From the NCBI GenBank assembly GCA_902827205.1, contig LR792634.1, forward strand, positions 558,001 to 622,000: a DNA stretch of 64,000 nt, in the 5' to 3' direction. Below the pieces are notes generated by a model, which ran no database searches, was not told the DNA's origin, and worked only from the letters and a program-made list of their open reading frames with translations. Positions 10,100 through 19,480 of the stretch are shown one piece after another. Source of the DNA: Methanocaldococcus lauensis. GTDB taxonomy: Archaea > AGJL01 > Methanococci > Methanococcales > Methanocaldococcaceae. The first letter of the stretch is position 1. Each line of letters opens with the position of its first letter. Made by a program: the position numbers and the translations under genes.

Positions 10100-11491
10100 A
10101 TGTTTATAGATGGAAAGTGGATAGATAGAGAAGATTTAGAAGTTATAAATCCCTACACCTTAGAAGTTATTAAAAAGATACCTGCATTGAGTAGAGAAGA
10201 AGTTAAAGAAACTATAGATAATGCTGAAAAATATAAGGATGTTATGAAAAATCTTTCCATTGCTAAGAGATATAACATTTTAATGAACATTGCTAAACAA
10301 ATTAAAGAAAAAAAAGAAGAATTATCTAAAATATTGGCAATTGATGCAGGAAAACCTATAAAGCAGGCAAGAGTTGAGGTTGAGAGAAGTATAGGAACCT
10401 TTAAATCAGCGGCTTTTTATGTTAAGGAGTTTAGAAATGAAGTAATTCCTTCAGATGATAAGTTAATTTTTACTCTCAGAGAACCTGTAGGAATTGTAGG
10501 GGCGATAACTCCATTTAACTTCCCTTTAAATTTATCAGCACATAAGATAGCTCCAGCAATTGCTACAGGAAATGTTATTCTTCATCATCCATCATCAAAA
10601 GCACCTCTCGTCTGTATAGAGTTAGCCAAAATAATAGAAAACGCTTTAAAAAAGTATAATGTTCCTTTAGGTGTTTATAATTTACTTACTGGTAATGGAG
10701 AGATTGTTGGAGATGAAATTGTAGTCAATGAAAAGGTTAATATGATATCTTTTACTGGAAGTGTTAAAGTTGGAGAATTAATAACTAAAAAGGCAGGTTT
10801 TAAAAAGATTGCATTAGAGTTAGGAGGGGTTAATCCAAATATTGTTTTAAAGGATGCTGATTTAAAAAAGGCAGTAAATTCATTAATAAAAGGAAGTTTT
10901 ATCTACGCTGGACAAGTTTGTATTTCAGTTGGAATGATTATAGTTGATGAAAGTATATCTGACAAATTTATAGAGATGTTTGTAAATAAGGCTAAAGAAC
11001 TCAATGTAGGTAATCCATTAGATGAAAAAACTGATTTAGGACCATTAATAAGTTTAGAGCACGCAGAGTGGGTTGAGAAAATTGTTAAAAAATCTATAGA
11101 TGAAGGAGGAAAACTATTATTAGGAGGTAAAAGAGAAAAGGCAGTATTTTATCCAACAATATTAGAGGTTGATAAAGATAATATCTTATGTAAAACTGAA
11201 ACATTTGCTCCAGTAGTTCCAATAATTAGGGCTAAGGAGGAGGAGATGATAGACATAGCCAATAGCACAGAGTATGGATTACATTCAGCAGTATTTACTA
11301 AAGATATTAATAAAGCTTTATACTTTACTGAAAACTTAAAGTTTGGTGGAGTTATTATAAATGACTCCTCACTATTCAGGCAGGATAATATGCCATTTGG
11401 GGGAATTAAGAAGAGTGGGTTAGGTAGAGAAGGTGTTAAATATGCAATGGAAGAAATGAGTAATATAAAAACGGTGATAATTACAAAATAA
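10100..11491 (+). CDS. cofA: lactaldehyde dehydrogenase for coenzyme F420 biosynthesis
   Basis: A 463-residue aldehyde dehydrogenase. It shows the NAD-fold GSVKVGELI near 215, the general base glutamate in LELGG at about 240 and the catalytic cysteine in YAGQVCISVG at about 275. In Methanocaldococcus the orthologue (CofA) oxidises L-lactaldehyde to L-lactate, the side-chain precursor for coenzyme F420; glyceraldehyde has also been described as a substrate. Other non-phosphorylating aldehyde dehydrogenases would share these motifs, but length and neighbour mmp3 match the cofA locus as I remember it. It is 15 bases before the next gene, which makes an operon likely. Confidence 0.88.
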   Translation: MFIDGKWIDREDLEVINPYTLEVIKKIPALSREEVKETIDNAEKYKDVMKNLSIAKRYNILMNIAKQIKEKKEELSKILAIDAGKPIKQARVEVERSIGTFKSAAFYVKEFRNEVIPSDDKLIFTLREPVGIVGAITPFNFPLNLSAHKIAPAIATGNVILHHPSSKAPLVCIELAKIIENALKKYNVPLGVYNLLTGNGEIVGDEIVVNEKVNMISFTGSVKVGELITKKAGFKKIALELGGVNPNIVLKDADLKKAVNSLIKGSFIYAGQVCISVGMIIVDESISDKFIEMFVNKAKELNVGNPLDEKTDLGPLISLEHAEWVEKIVKKSIDEGGKLLLGGKREKAVFYPTILEVDKDNILCKTETFAPVVPIIRAKEEEMIDIANSTEYGLHSAVFTKDINKALYFTENLKFGGVIINDSSLFRQDNMPFGGIKKSGLGREGVKYAMEEMSNIKTVIITK

Positions 11492-11506
11492 TTATATGGT
11501 GAAAGC

Positions 11507-13003
11507 ATGGCTAAGGTTATAGTTAATGGAAAAGAAAAAGTAGGAGAAACTTTAAAAGATGTTATAAAGGATGAGTATTACAAAAAAGAGACAAATATTG
11601 TTATAATAAAAGGAGTTAAAAAAGAGGCAGAGAAAATTCCTAAAAAGTTTTTAATTAAAACTACCAAGGGAAATATAACAATTGCGATAACTGAAAATAA
11701 CGAAACTGCCAAATTTTTCATAAATAATTATAAAAACTTCGTAAAAAAACTTAGATGGGTTAGTGGTATAGATGTGGCATTTGGTTCTACAAGAATTGAT
11801 TTAAACATATCTACAGAACCAAAAGAATTTAAAAAATGGGATGTTGTATTGAGTATATCAGGTTTGGATAAAGATGAAGGGCATATTGTATTTGTTAAGA
11901 GAAGAGGAGAGGCTGTTTATGGTTTAAAAGAACCAAAAATTGGAATTGTTGTAGGAGGTAAGTGGGTTATTGATAAACTAAATATTGGAGATGAAATTAT
12001 TGATATAGAGCCAATTAGAGAGGAAAAAGAGGCAGTTGATTACTTTGTAACAACAGATTTAAATACAAAGTTGGAAGATGGTTGGAAAATTTATACTTAC
12101 TTCATTGCAGAATTTGATGGAACTCCCTCAGCAGTTGAGCACTGTTTGGCACTTATGGAAGATGGAATATTTGAAATTTCTGAAAATACTAAAACATACA
12201 TTGCAGATTGTAGATTACAAACCTTAAAAATTGAAGAGGGTAGTTTAATAGATAGAGATAGAGGAACTATAACTGTAAGGAATTATGGAGTAGGAGAGGG
12301 GAAGGTTTATATTTATAGAGAAAGTAGAAGTTCCTCTCTATCTCATACAGTTGTAGGAAGAGTGAAGGAGGGGATTGAGCTTATAGACTTCTCAGACTCT
12401 GGAATTTTGTCAGTAAAAACTATACCTGAAAGGTTATGTGCTATTGGTTTAACCATAGATGAGGCAGAGGAATTGTTTAAAAAGTATAATATAGAGGTAG
12501 AAAAAGAGGGAGATTTAGAAAATGCTATTGTTGTTGAACAAGAGCCTGAATATACATTGGAAGTATTAAAAAAGAAAAAAGTTAAAATCACTGGGCTAAA
12601 TAAGAACAAAATAGTGGTAATAGAATTATTTGAGGATAAGGCTCCAATATCCTCATGGTATTTCAGAAAAACTACTGGATTAACTACTAAGAGAGTAGGA
12701 AAACTACATGTTTATTTCAAACACAAAGATGTTATTATGTTTAAAGGTAATCCTGACTATGCAAAAGGTTTATTGCCAGAAAATACTCCAAAAGAAAAAG
12801 TTGAAAAATACTACATTGGAGTAACTAATATGGTTAGTAGATACAAAGGGATGATTGGAGTTAGATTCAGTGACAGTGAAAGATTTGGTCCAACTGGAGA
12901 AAGTTTTGAAAAAACCAACATTGTTGGAAGAATCGTTGAAAATGCCGAGTATTTAAAAAATGTTAAACATGGAGAAGATGTCTATATACTATTAAAAAAG
13001 TAG
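11507..13003 (+). CDS. methanogenesis marker protein 3
   Basis: A 498-residue protein that I assign to the UPF0288/methanogenesis marker 3 family. It begins [20 protein letters not shown], a beta-grasp-like start, and has a long middle part followed by a C-terminal region near 365-498 that resembles a cyclophilin-like peptidyl-prolyl isomerase fold ([17 protein letters not shown]). The family occurs in methanogens and is probably connected with methyl-coenzyme M reductase or its cofactors, but the biochemical role is not established. It starts at ATG after ggtgaaagc, right behind cofA. Confidence 0.85.
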   Translation: MAKVIVNGKEKVGETLKDVIKDEYYKKETNIVIIKGVKKEAEKIPKKFLIKTTKGNITIAITENNETAKFFINNYKNFVKKLRWVSGIDVAFGSTRIDLNISTEPKEFKKWDVVLSISGLDKDEGHIVFVKRRGEAVYGLKEPKIGIVVGGKWVIDKLNIGDEIIDIEPIREEKEAVDYFVTTDLNTKLEDGWKIYTYFIAEFDGTPSAVEHCLALMEDGIFEISENTKTYIADCRLQTLKIEEGSLIDRDRGTITVRNYGVGEGKVYIYRESRSSSLSHTVVGRVKEGIELIDFSDSGILSVKTIPERLCAIGLTIDEAEELFKKYNIEVEKEGDLENAIVVEQEPEYTLEVLKKKKVKITGLNKNKIVVIELFEDKAPISSWYFRKTTGLTTKRVGKLHVYFKHKDVIMFKGNPDYAKGLLPENTPKEKVEKYYIGVTNMVSRYKGMIGVRFSDSERFGPTGESFEKTNIVGRIVENAEYLKNVKHGEDVYILLKK

Positions 13004-13138
13004 AATAACATCTAAATTTTTTTTGCTTATTAGTATATAATTTCATTTTAAGTTTTTAAGTCTTATTTTAATTAAACTATTTTTATGAGTTTTTAATCTA
13101 ATAATTGTTAATTAGTTAGAAAATAAAAGGTGAGATTT

Positions 13139-14242
13139 ATGGAATTAACGCCATGGGAAACTCCGACAGTTATAGATTATAGAAAAACAATGGAACAGTT
13201 TGGAATAAAACCAATAGATAATATCTTAAAGGATTTAAAAGATGAACATCATTTTTTTAGGAGAAATATTATACTCGGACATAGAGATTTTGAAAAAATA
13301 GTGGAATCTATAAAAAATAATAAAGAGTTTGCTGTAGTTAGTGGAATGATGCCCTCTGGAAAAATGCACTTTGGGCATAAGATGGTTGTTGATTTATTAA
13401 AATATTATCAAAAATACACTGACAATATAAATATTCCTATAGCAGACTTAGAGGCATACTGGGCAAGAAACATGAGTTTTGAAAAAACTAAAAAACTTGC
13501 TTTAAATGAATATATAACCAACTATATTGCCCTTGGATTGGAGCCAGAAAAAATAAATGTATATTTACAGTCAAAATATCAAAAAGTTAAAGATTTGACT
13601 TTAATTTTATCTAAAAAAACAAATTGGAGCGAAATGAGTGCAATTTATGGATTTAAAGGAGAGACAAATATAGGACATGTGATTGCTCCAATAGTTCAAG
13701 TTGCAGATATACTACATCCTCAACTCGACGAAAATTTAAATCCAGAACCAAAACCAGTTGTTGTTCCAGTAGGGATTGATCAAGATCCACACATTAGATT
13801 AACAAGGGATATAGCCAACAGAGCCAAAGAATTTAAATTTATTCCTCCCTCCTCAACATATCATAGATTTATGACTGGATTGTTAGGAGGAAAAATGAGT
13901 TCTTCAAAGCCAGAGACAGCAATATTTTTAACTGATGATGAAGAAACTGTTAAAAAGAAAATATTTTCAGCTAAAACTGGCGGTAGAAAAACTTTAGAAG
14001 AACATAAGAAATATGGAGGTATTCCAGAGGAATGTGTCATTTATGAGTTATTCTTATATCACTTAATTTTAGATGATAATGAACTTTTAGAAATTTATAG
14101 AAAATGTAAAAGTGGAGAATTAACATGTGGAAAGTGTAAAAAAATGGCTTATGAAATGGTTATAGAATTTTTAAAAGATTTAAATGAAAAGAGAAAACAG
14201 GCAAAAGAAATTGCACTAAAAATATTAGAAGGAAAGTATTAA
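13139..14242 (+). CDS. trpS: tryptophanyl-tRNA synthetase
   Basis: A class I aminoacyl-tRNA synthetase of 367 residues starting at MELTPWETPTV, after ggtgagattt; the frame from 13130 adds three codons without support. The HIGH signature appears as SGKMHFGHKMV at about 85-95 and the KMSKS signature as GGKMSSSKPE at about 250-260. The VGIDQDPHIRLTRDIA element is the tryptophan-type (as opposed to tyrosyl) active site of archaeal enzymes. A Cys pair near the C-terminus (CGKCKKM) is also seen. It charges tRNA-Trp. It is followed at once by the C/D box RNA gene. Confidence 0.95.
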   Translation: MELTPWETPTVIDYRKTMEQFGIKPIDNILKDLKDEHHFFRRNIILGHRDFEKIVESIKNNKEFAVVSGMMPSGKMHFGHKMVVDLLKYYQKYTDNINIPIADLEAYWARNMSFEKTKKLALNEYITNYIALGLEPEKINVYLQSKYQKVKDLTLILSKKTNWSEMSAIYGFKGETNIGHVIAPIVQVADILHPQLDENLNPEPKPVVVPVGIDQDPHIRLTRDIANRAKEFKFIPPSSTYHRFMTGLLGGKMSSSKPETAIFLTDDEETVKKKIFSAKTGGRKTLEEHKKYGGIPEECVIYELFLYHLILDDNELLEIYRKCKSGELTCGKCKKMAYEMVIEFLKDLNEKRKQAKEIALKILEGKY

Positions 14243-14270
14243 AAATTTAAAATTAAATTAATAAAAAAGA

Positions 14271-14337
14271 TTGGCGATGATGACAATTTCGCTATCTGAT
14301 TTTTGTATAATGATGACTACTCCCGCAGCTGAGCCAA
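14271..14337 (+). ncRNA. C/D box guide RNA (sRNA)
   Basis: A complete archaeal double-guide C/D RNA of 67 bases. It has a closing stem TTGGC/GCCAA (14271-14275 with 14333-14337), C box GATGATGA (14276-14283), D' box CTGA (14296-14299), C' box ATGATGA (14310-14316) and D box CTGA (14329-14332). The two guides are 12 bases each. The D' guide is complementary to UAGCGAAAUU, a highly conserved segment of 23S rRNA domain IV, placing 2'-O-methylation on the C of UAGC by the fifth-base rule. The D guide would pair with CUGCGGGAGUAG; I cannot place that target. A T-run follows at 14341-14346 and may end transcription. Confidence 0.9.
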
Positions 14338-14344
14338 ACCTTTT

Positions 14345-15967
14345 TTAAATTCTCTTTAAATATTCATCAACATCATAATCTACCTTTTCAAACCATATTT
14401 TATTATCTTTTATAACTATATTTCCTCTCCATTCTTCTTTACTTTCTGGATGATCTTCTCTATAATGTGCTCCTCTACTTTCCTCTCTATACAAGGCTGA
14501 TTTTGTAACTAATTTAGCAACGGTAATCATATTTTTTAATTCAAAATATTTTTGCATGTCAATTATTCCACTAACTTTAACATATTTTATATTTTTTTCA
14601 ATTTCTTCAATTTTTTTTAGACCTTTTTTTAAACCTTCTTCACATCTAACAATAGATACGTAATCCCACATTACTTTTTTTAAATCTTTAATTAAATTGT
14701 AAAGATTTAAATTTCCTTCTAAGTTATTTACTTCTTCTTTAAAGTCTGTAATCAAATCCTCTACATTAATATATTCAAATTCACAATTTTCAGCGAATTC
14801 CTTTGCTGATTTTCCAGCGATAGAACCAAAAACTTGAGTATCTGCCAAGGCATTTCCTCCTAATCTATTAGCCCCATGAATTCCACCAGTAACTTCTCCA
14901 CAAGCAAACAATCCCTCTATATTAGTTTCACATTTTTCATTAATTCTCAAACCACCCATAAAATGATGAGCGGTTGGAGAAACTATCATAGGCTCCTTTC
15001 TAATATCAATTCCAATCTTTAAAAATTGTTTAAGCATTGTCTCTAATTTTTTCTCAATAACTTCGTTAGGTAAGTGAGATACATCCAAATAAACTCCTCC
15101 ATTAACTCCTCTACCTTCTTGAATCTCTTTATAAATAGCTCTTGCAACTATATCCCTTGTAGATAACTCCATTCTTTCCTTGTCGTATCTTGCCATAAAT
15201 CTTTCTTTATTTTTGTTATATAGTATTCCTCCCTCTCCTCTCACAGCCTCTGTAACCAAGATTCCTGAACCCACTATGCCAGTAGGATGAAATTGAACCA
15301 TTTCCATATCTATAAGTTCAGCTCCTTCATTATATGCTATAGCAAATCCATCTCCAACCTTTTGAATAGGATTTGATGTTACAGGATAGAGTTGTCCAGC
15401 TCCTCCAGTTGCCAATATTGTTGCCTTTGCAAATATTGGAAATATATCTCCAGTTTTCAAATCTAAAAAAATAGCTCCATAGCATCTATTATTATTTACA
15501 ATTAACTTTATTGCCATAACATCTTCTAAGATTTTAATCCTTTCAAATTTTGATATATATTCCATCAAACCTCTCATTATTTCATGTCCAGTTCTATCTC
15601 CACAGTAACATGTTCTATTAAAACTCTGCCCTCCAAAAGGTCTCTGAGCTATAAAACCATTTTCATCCCTATCAAATAGACAGCCGAACTTTTCTAAGTT
15701 TAAAAGTTCCTTAGGAGCATTTTTTACTAATATTTCCACTAATTTAGGGTTATTTATAAATCCTCCACCTTTTACTGTATCATAAAAATGCTTTTTAAAA
15801 CTATCCTTTGGATTAAATACTGCATTATAACCTCCTTCAGCCATTACTGTGCATCCACTTTTTCCAAATAATCCTTTTACTGCTATTATAACATCTTTAT
15901 TTCTACATTCTATTGCCGATCTAACTGCTGAACCTCCTCCACCTATAATTAGAATATCAGTTTTCAT
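14345..15967 (-). CDS. tfrA: thiol:fumarate reductase subunit A (flavoprotein)
   Basis: A 540-residue flavoprotein of the succinate dehydrogenase/fumarate reductase family. The FAD-binding GGGGSAVRSAIECR is at residues 9-22, the substrate region MVQFHPTGIVGSG near 220, and a His-tRNA-like C-terminal helical domain holds YREESRGAHYREDHPE near 495. In methanogens TfrA with the Fe-S/heterodisulfide-type TfrB reduces fumarate to succinate with coenzyme M and coenzyme B thiols. tfrB is not in the window. The closely similar L-aspartate oxidase is the main alternative. Start is the ATG after ggtgataag. Confidence 0.88.
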   Translation of the reverse strand: MKTDILIIGGGGSAVRSAIECRNKDVIIAVKGLFGKSGCTVMAEGGYNAVFNPKDSFKKHFYDTVKGGGFINNPKLVEILVKNAPKELLNLEKFGCLFDRDENGFIAQRPFGGQSFNRTCYCGDRTGHEIMRGLMEYISKFERIKILEDVMAIKLIVNNNRCYGAIFLDLKTGDIFPIFAKATILATGGAGQLYPVTSNPIQKVGDGFAIAYNEGAELIDMEMVQFHPTGIVGSGILVTEAVRGEGGILYNKNKERFMARYDKERMELSTRDIVARAIYKEIQEGRGVNGGVYLDVSHLPNEVIEKKLETMLKQFLKIGIDIRKEPMIVSPTAHHFMGGLRINEKCETNIEGLFACGEVTGGIHGANRLGGNALADTQVFGSIAGKSAKEFAENCEFEYINVEDLITDFKEEVNNLEGNLNLYNLIKDLKKVMWDYVSIVRCEEGLKKGLKKIEEIEKNIKYVKVSGIIDMQKYFELKNMITVAKLVTKSALYREESRGAHYREDHPESKEEWRGNIVIKDNKIWFEKVDYDVDEYLKRI

Positions 15968-16074
15968 CTTATCACCAACAATAAGATTAAGGATAAATAA
16001 ACATAAATAAGTTATCTAAGTTTATATTTATCAAACAAAAAATAGAAAATAAATTAAATTTTTAGGGTGAAATA

Positions 16075-16539
16075 ATGGAAGTCATAATTAAAGCAAAGGT
16101 AAAGCCAACTGAAGATAAATATAAAGTTAAAAAGGCAATATTAAACATATTTCCAAAGGCAAAACTTAATTTTGTTAAAGGAGAGGATGAATTTGGTAAG
16201 TGGGAAGGAGTTACTAAGAATGTAGAGAAATTTAAAGAAATTTTGAGACAGCAGGCAATTTTAGACACTGCAAGAATGGTTTTAGAAAAAGGAATTATGG
16301 AAAGTTCAACTAAATTTTATTTAAATAAGCAAGCTGCCTATGTAGGGGCGGTAAATTTTGACATAGATACACATGGAGGACTTTTTGTAAAAATAGTTGC
16401 TGATAAAAATGAAGATATTATGAAAATTATAAAAGACATTGCTCCAAGAACAAAAGGAGGAGTTATAATTAATGAGGATGAATTAGAAACTGTAGAAGAA
16501 ACTAATAATACAGAAACTGAATTTAAAAAGAGTGAATAA
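16075..16539 (+). CDS. UPF0201 family RNA-binding-like protein
   Basis: A 154-residue member of the archaeal UPF0201 family (Pfam 'RNA_binding', PF01877) as I recognise it: MEVIIKAKVKPTEDKYKVKKAI at the start (first strand and helix) and FDIDTHGGLFVKIVADK at about 100. The fold resembles ribosomal protein L5, which suggests RNA binding, but no function is proved. The last 15 residues are acidic and probably disordered. The start is preceded by agggtgaaata. It converges with the leftward cluster 16569-19104, whose members are also RNA-linked. Confidence 0.8.
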   Translation: MEVIIKAKVKPTEDKYKVKKAILNIFPKAKLNFVKGEDEFGKWEGVTKNVEKFKEILRQQAILDTARMVLEKGIMESSTKFYLNKQAAYVGAVNFDIDTHGGLFVKIVADKNEDIMKIIKDIAPRTKGGVIINEDELETVEETNNTETEFKKSE

Positions 16540-16568
16540 ATATTGAACCAAATTTTAAGATTATTGAT

Positions 16569-17912
16569 TTACTGTTTTAAAGCTTTCTTCTTCTTATATT
16601 CAATACAAACTTTTCCAAAGTATATTCCAAGAATTATAACAGATACCATTATCCAAAAATTTAGTGGAAATCCTAATATTTTAAAATGTTCTAAGATTTC
16701 CTCTTTTCCAGAAGTTATTAATAAGACATGAGTCGCTTCTAAGGCATAGACACCAAAGATTCCAATTTCAAGAACTTCCATTGCCTCTCCTATAGCTACT
16801 TGATATTTTGTGTTTTCAGCCAATTGGTTTGCTATATTTCTCTCCAAATCTTCTGATATCGTTGTTAGTAATCTTGTTAAACTTGTAGCCAATTTTTCAT
16901 TACTTTCTAAGATATTCTCTATTTCGATGATTCTATAAACAAGTCGTTTTATTTTTCTTTCTGCCTCAACCTTTTCTAAGAGCATTAGGTCAAAATCTCC
17001 AAAGTTAGGAGGGTAGTTATTATCTAACAATTCAATAATCTCTTTTAAATATCCACAGACAATTTCTATAACTGACAGTTCTCTATCTATTCTACTTAAC
17101 TCTCCTCTAATATCTCCAATTTCTTCCAAATTTATGCCTGATTCGAGAGTTCTACTTATAATTTCTAACTTTGAGGCGATACTATTTAATTTATAAAATA
17201 AATCTCTTGAAACTCCTGTAATACTCCTTATGAATGGATAATAGCATATAAATCTCTCAAACTTCTCTGGATTTGGACTTGAAATTAATATTCCAAAATC
17301 TCCAAAGATTATTAAACTATCATCTATATTAATAATATTTTTTACTTGACCTACAACTTGATTAATTTCTGGTAAAGATTCCTCAGTAATGTTTATTTTT
17401 GTCTCTGTTAAAATTGTAACATGTTTATAAACCTTTAATTCTCCATATAAAGTTTCTAAGAGATACCTTTGAGATGCTGCTATTAGATGGGACATTATTC
17501 TTGAAGATGTTAATATTAAGTCAGGCAAAATAAAGGATAAATAATCTAAACTTATAAACTCCTCTTCATCCTCTGCCTTAAAAATTTCTGAGGAATATAT
17601 GCATCTTCCAAGGTAATCAACATATACAAAAAAATCTTTTTTTGCATCTCCTCTTATTTCAGCAGTAAATTTTACAGATGTTTCTGGAATGAAGTCAATA
17701 ATATTTACTGTTGTTTGATATTCAGATGTTTCAAAAATAGGTTTATTTATTACTTCTCTATTTTTTGAAGTTGTAAAATATTTTATTCTCTTTTTTTGAT
17801 ACTCCTTTAATGTAATTCTATCAATAAATTCAGTCATATAGTTTTTACCAAATGGAATCCACTCTGTTAAAATCACTTTTGGTTTCTTTATCTTTACAAT
17901 TTTGTATCCCAT
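16569..17912 (-). CDS. unknown 447-residue protein with coiled coil and two C-terminal membrane helices
   Basis: I do not recognise this protein. Residues 1-120 are a beta-rich domain, 120-240 a mixed domain, 245-380 a strongly heptad-like helical region ([18 protein letters not shown]), and the last 60 residues hold two membrane helices joined by about 15 residues, ending in a Lys-rich tail. A long helix followed by two C-terminal membrane helices is the plan of CorA-type channels, but the GMN signature of CorA is absent. Start is the ATG after aaggtatcatt, overlapping the previous gene by 19 bases, so the two are surely co-expressed. Confidence 0.65.
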   Translation of the reverse strand: MGYKIVKIKKPKVILTEWIPFGKNYMTEFIDRITLKEYQKKRIKYFTTSKNREVINKPIFETSEYQTTVNIIDFIPETSVKFTAEIRGDAKKDFFVYVDYLGRCIYSSEIFKAEDEEEFISLDYLSFILPDLILTSSRIMSHLIAASQRYLLETLYGELKVYKHVTILTETKINITEESLPEINQVVGQVKNIINIDDSLIIFGDFGILISSPNPEKFERFICYYPFIRSITGVSRDLFYKLNSIASKLEIISRTLESGINLEEIGDIRGELSRIDRELSVIEIVCGYLKEIIELLDNNYPPNFGDFDLMLLEKVEAERKIKRLVYRIIEIENILESNEKLATSLTRLLTTISEDLERNIANQLAENTKYQVAIGEAMEVLEIGIFGVYALEATHVLLITSGKEEILEHFKILGFPLNFWIMVSVIILGIYFGKVCIEYKKKKALKQ

Positions 17913-18418
17913 AATGATACCTTCATCTTATATTCTCTTGATTTATACTTAATTTTTTTAATCTTAGTAATCTTTATTTCAATATTATTTCCATCTTTTG
18001 ATTTTATAATTATACCATTGTCAGTAATCTCAATATCTTTTATTTTACCATCATCTTCTAAGAGAGTTCTATCTATAACTTCTTTGTCTTCAACATTAAA
18101 TTTATATTCAATTTTTTTTCCAATGCTATAACCAACTACAAAATCATTTACTCCTATAACTGATAAAAGAATTTCATTTAAATATCCATTGTCTAATAGA
18201 AAATTTATGTCCTTTAACGCTTCATAGGAGATATTTATAAATTTTATTTTATCGTTCCACATAAAGGGAGTAGGAGCATAGTCATAATCTTTAAAGACAT
18301 TTAATTTTATAAAATAATATATTAAAGTTAATAAAACTATCTGCCTTAAACCTTTTTTCCTATCACCATTTGTCAGTAAATTAACAATATAATGTATTTT
18401 TTGCTGATTTTCATTCAT
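17894..18418 (-). CDS. unknown soluble protein in the ThpR cluster
   Basis: A 174-residue protein of unknown family. The N-terminal 70 residues are helical ([24 protein letters not shown]), and the C-terminal 70 residues are a charged beta-rich domain with repeated strand pairs ([20 protein letters not shown]). Start placed at the ATG just after the thpR stop, three codons downstream of the longest frame. It overlaps the following membrane protein gene by 19 bases, so the pair may form a complex in which this is the cytoplasmic partner. That is inference from overlap only. Confidence 0.6.
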   Translation of the reverse strand: MNENQQKIHYIVNLLTNGDRKKGLRQIVLLTLIYYFIKLNVFKDYDYAPTPFMWNDKIKFINISYEALKDINFLLDNGYLNEILLSVIGVNDFVVGYSIGKKIEYKFNVEDKEVIDRTLLEDDGKIKDIEITDNGIIIKSKDGNNIEIKITKIKKIKYKSREYKMKVSLWDTKL

Positions 18419-18420
18419 TA

Positions 18421-18942
18421 CTACCACTCTTTAATGACTTCATATATTGGTCCACTTGGTGTTAATGTTGATTTATACAACTTTAATTTTTTAGCCTCAA
18501 ATTCTCCAAAATCAATATCTTTGAATTTCTCAATTTTATTTTTTAGTTGTTTCTTATTTTCAATAAATTTAACTCTACCTATTGTTAAATGAGGAACATA
18601 TTCTCTCTCTTTTTTAAATCCCAAGTTTGCCAGTTTTTTATCAACATCTTCAAAAATTTTTATAAGATTTTCTCCATAAGCCCCAATCCATATAACTCTT
18701 ATATAATTCATATTTGGAAAGACATTAAGTTGATTTAATTTTATTTTTATAGGTTTGATTGATAAATCCAAATCTAATATTTTACTCAGTAAATTTTCAT
18801 CAACGTCTCCTAAGAATTTTACTGTTATATGTAAATTTTCCTTTTCAACTAATTTTATTCCTTTCATTTTTATCTGTTTTTGGAAAGTGGCTATTTTTTC
18901 TTTTAACTCTTCTGGAATATCTATCGCTATAAACAATCTCAT
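18421..18942 (-). CDS. thpR: RNA 2',3'-cyclic phosphodiesterase (2H family)
   Basis: A 173-residue 2H phosphoesterase. Both active-site signatures are present: LHITVKFLG at about 42-50 and PHLTIGRVK at about 122-130. The N-terminus [17 protein letters not shown] is typical of the LigT/ThpR family, which opens 2',3'-cyclic phosphate ends of RNA and was first described as a 2'-5' RNA ligase. It is second in a leftward cluster behind a Trm112-like gene (9 bases between them) and in front of two unknown genes. The RNA-processing setting agrees with a role in tRNA or RNA repair, which is not proved. Confidence 0.92.
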   Translation of the reverse strand: MRLFIAIDIPEELKEKIATFQKQIKMKGIKLVEKENLHITVKFLGDVDENLLSKILDLDLSIKPIKIKLNQLNVFPNMNYIRVIWIGAYGENLIKIFEDVDKKLANLGFKKEREYVPHLTIGRVKFIENKKQLKNKIEKFKDIDFGEFEAKKLKLYKSTLTPSGPIYEVIKEW

Positions 18943-18951
18943 TTTATCACT

Positions 18952-19104
18952 TTAATATCTTAATAGTATTGGAATTCCATCAATTATATCATAAACTCTT
19001 TTACACTTTTTACATACTAACTTATTTTTATCTTTATCTAAATATAACTCTCCCTTACAATAAGGACATTGGAATATATCTATATATTTTTCAATCCAGT
19101 TCAT
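18952..19104 (-). CDS. Trm112-like zinc ribbon protein, 50 residues
   Basis: A short gene that is easily missed. It reads MNWIEKYIDIFQCPYCKGEL, then a charged hairpin, then VCKKCKRVYDIIDGIPILL. The four cysteines (C-x2-C and C-x2-C) and the ending Y-x-I-x-D-G-I-P-x-L are the signature of the Trm112/UPF0434 family. Archaeal and eukaryotic Trm112 bind and activate methyltransferases acting on tRNA, rRNA and release factors. It lies 9 bases before thpR, which supports both its reality and an RNA-related role. The zinc ribbon need not retain metal in all homologues. Confidence 0.85.
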   Translation of the reverse strand: MNWIEKYIDIFQCPYCKGELYLDKDKNKLVCKKCKRVYDIIDGIPILLRY

Positions 19105-19330
19105 AAAACCACCGAGATTACTATAAATTTCTTTTATAGAGTGATATCCATTCAGCTTTTAAAATTGATAAATTAAATATAGAGAAGTATTTAAATATGT
19201 ATTGAATTATCAAAATGTTTTATCATAGAATACATATTGAATGGATTAAAAAAACAAACTAAAACTACCGAAATCAAATGAATTCAAAAAATAAAAAAAT
19301 TAGTTATAAAACGATAACGATTTTAGTTAA

Positions 19331-19423
19331 TCTGCCTATACTTCAACAACCTGTCCCATATGCGGGAGTAAAATGGAGTCCTAAAAGAGACATGTCGTTT
19401 ATTGTCCAAATTGTAAAAAGTAG
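19331..19423 (+). pseudogene. tnpB relic: zinc-ribbon fragment (type 1)
   Basis: Within the 375-base gap between the Trm112-like gene and the ZIP gene, one frame reads SAYTSTTCPICGSKMES, a TAA stop, then KRHVVYCPNCKK. The C-x2-C-x13-C-x2-C spacing and the preceding AYTSTTC are typical of the C-terminal zinc ribbon of IS200/IS605-family TnpB. No other part of the protein can be read in the surrounding AT-rich DNA, so this is an ancient fragment. Its first 25 bases from 19360 match the relic at 34878 in 24 positions. The rest of the gap (19105-19330, 19424-19480) shows nothing I can name. Confidence 0.65.
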
Positions 19424-19480
19424 TCTATAATCGCCTATATATTACCTATATCGGGAGAATCTCATAACTATAAAAACATT

